A stretch of 64,000 bases of DNA from VAZQ01 sp963758945. Lineage in GTDB: Bacteria; Pseudomonadota; Alphaproteobacteria; Rhizobiales; Xanthobacteraceae. The translations under genes were made by a program, and so were the position numbers. The notes under the pieces are model-generated. The model did not search any database and had not been told where the DNA came from. It saw only the letters and a program-made list of their open reading frames with translations. Positions 63,067 to 64,000 of the stretch are shown piece by piece. Location: contig CAVWXY010000020.1 in NCBI GenBank assembly GCA_963758945.1, positions 124,001 to 188,000 on the forward strand, given 5' to 3'. Position 1 is the first letter of the stretch, and each line of letters begins with the position of its first letter.

Positions 63067-63157
63067 GCGCGAGCGAAACCATCGCGACGTTACGGGCGAA
63101 GCCCGGCCGGCCGCGGTGAGAGGTGAGGGGTTTCGCACAAAGCGCTCGACCCATCCT
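63055..63157. repeat. Palindromic intergenic repeat (aggatgggt type)
   Basis: The arms aggatgggttgagcgc (63055-63070) and gcgctcgacccatcct (63142-63157) pair over 16 bp with one mismatch. Inner gcgaaacc and ggtttcgc also pair. The left arm includes the AraC stop codon. It is a repeat of the gggtttcgc...acccatcctac kind frequent in this bacterial group, as I recall. Confidence 0.7.
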
Positions 63158-63180
63158 ACGCTCAACCCGTCCCACGACGG

Positions 63181-64000
63181 CTACATCGCATGGCCGCGGG
63201 CCGCCGCGGCGCCCTGCGCCAGGGTGGGCCAGGCTGCCGGCGCGCGCACGCGCGCGGCCGCTTCCGCGGGCGGCAGGTTGCGGTCCCAGTCGCGCGCGAT
63301 GAAGCGGCAAGCGCTGATGCCGTCGGATTGCGGCGAGGCGAGCCACACGACCGGTGCGCCCATGATCTCGGGGTCGAGCAGCACCGAGGGACGCGGCTTG
63401 CCGGGCGGAAAGAACCCGGGCGTATCGGTGGGGCCGCCCGGCACCAGGATGTTGACCGTCACCCCGGTGCCTTCGAGGTCCTTCGCCCAGGTCACGCTCA
63501 TCGCCTCGAGCGCCGCCTTGGAGGCGCCGTAGGCCGACAGTCCGGCCGCCAGCATGGTGTCGAAGCTCGTCGTCACGTTGACGATGCGCCCCCAGCCCCG
63601 CTCGACCATGGGCTCCGCCGCGAACCTCGCCATCAGGAATGCGCCGATGCAGTTGACCGCCAAAATCCGTTGCCAGCCTTCTGCATCGGCCTCGAAGAAC
63701 TTGATCCGCGCCTCTGCGTGGTCGGCCGCGGTGGACATGCTGATGCCGGCGCAATTGATCAGGATATCGAGCGCGCCGAAGGCCTCGATGACGCGGCGGA
63801 CCGCGCCCCGGCAATCCGCGGATCTCGACACGTCGGCGATGATGCCGCGGAATTTTGCGGCCAAGGCCGGCTCGGCCGCGAGGCGCTCGAGCCCGCTCGC
63901 AGCGATGTCGATGCCGGCGACCTTCGCTCCGGCTGCGGCCAGCGCGCGCGCCATCACGCGGCCCATGCCGCTCGCCGCGCCCGTGACGACGGCCACTCGG
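63181..64000 (-). CDS. Short-chain dehydrogenase/reductase (5' end outside window)
   Basis: About 272 residues are visible. The frame is open to the window edge, so the true start may lie beyond it; a GTG at 63996 would begin just before the cofactor loop. The NAD(P) motif is TGAASGMGRVMARAL, followed by INCAGIS and the catalytic YGASK (Tyr-x3-Lys) with a Ser ahead in TTSFDTM. The C-terminal 60 residues (FIARDWDRNLPPAEAAARV) are longer than in the smallest family members. Substrate unknown; the gene ends 115 bases from the AraC stop, in opposite direction. Confidence 0.9.
   Translation of the reverse strand, partial: RVAVVTGAASGMGRVMARALAAAGAKVAGIDIAASGLERLAAEPALAAKFRGIIADVSRSADCRGAVRRVIEAFGALDILINCAGISMSTAADHAEARIKFFEADAEGWQRILAVNCIGAFLMARFAAEPMVERGWGRIVNVTTSFDTMLAAGLSAYGASKAALEAMSVTWAKDLEGTGVTVNILVPGGPTDTPGFFPPGKPRPSVLLDPEIMGAPVVWLASPQSDGISACRFIARDWDRNLPPAEAAARVRAPAAWPTLAQGAAAARGHAM

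Overview
The window looks like chromosomal DNA of a GC-rich alphaproteobacterium of the order Hyphomicrobiales, in or near the Bradyrhizobiaceae/Xanthobacteraceae. The grounds are codon use, the run DUF3108 protein - SUV3-like helicase - S4 protein - ferredoxin A - CarD, several solitary Bug/TctC binding proteins, HisG together with HisZ, and palindromic intergenic repeats of a kind I associate with that group. No taxonomy search was possible.

Layout. (1) 0.2-8.3 kb: conserved housekeeping block (DUF3108, RNA helicase, S4 protein, fdxA, carD, a membrane-anchored unknown). (2) 8.4-15.3 kb: UbiD-family decarboxylase and a zinc-free quinone reductase on +, then a compact catabolic set on - (3-hydroxyisobutyrate-dehydrogenase-like enzyme, cupin, hydratase/FAH-fold protein, two Bug binding proteins). 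(3) 15.4-22.5 kb: M48 lipoprotein protease and a secreted nuclease-fold protein on -, divergent from an RND adaptor and CzcA/CusA-type pump on +. (4) 22.7-28 kb: a P3A-type proton ATPase followed by a PPK2 polyphosphate kinase on -, divergent from a phosphatase and a DedA protein. (5) 28.2-32.4 kb: YkoP-like protein, two poorly known secreted proteins, tRNA-Arg(CCT), a small conserved acidic protein and an HU protein. (6) 32.6-39.8 kb: a four-gene ABC importer divergent from hydantoinase/oxoprolinase genes hyuA-hyuB. (7) 39.9-48.7 kb: DUF2161 protein, a phosphoketolase remnant, an acyl-CoA ligase, an FCD-type GntR regulator with a likely operator, a three-subunit molybdenum hydroxylase and a DJ-1/PfpI protein.

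(8) 49.1-53.2 kb is a decaying region. A membrane-anchored trehalose-6-phosphate synthase gene carries two frameshifts. The next small gene is split by an intact 834-bp IS5-family (IS427-like) element whose insertion can be undone base by base. Two overlapping DUF5985 membrane proteins follow. (9) 53.3-64 kb: hydratase plus Bug protein, an LVIVD-repeat protein with an odd sigma-factor-like insert, hisZ-hisG, rsmE, a small secreted protein overlapping ubiA, a DUF1579-like protein divergent from an AraC regulator, and a short-chain dehydrogenase cut by the window edge.

I see no CRISPR array, prophage, toxin-antitoxin pair or defence island, and no clearly new multi-gene system. The most rewarding points are the reconstructable IS insertion beside the broken otsA, the phosphoketolase remnant with its old terminator, the ATPase-PPK2 pairing, the sigma-like insert in the LVIVD protein, the GntR operator, and an ORF that carries two signal peptides.
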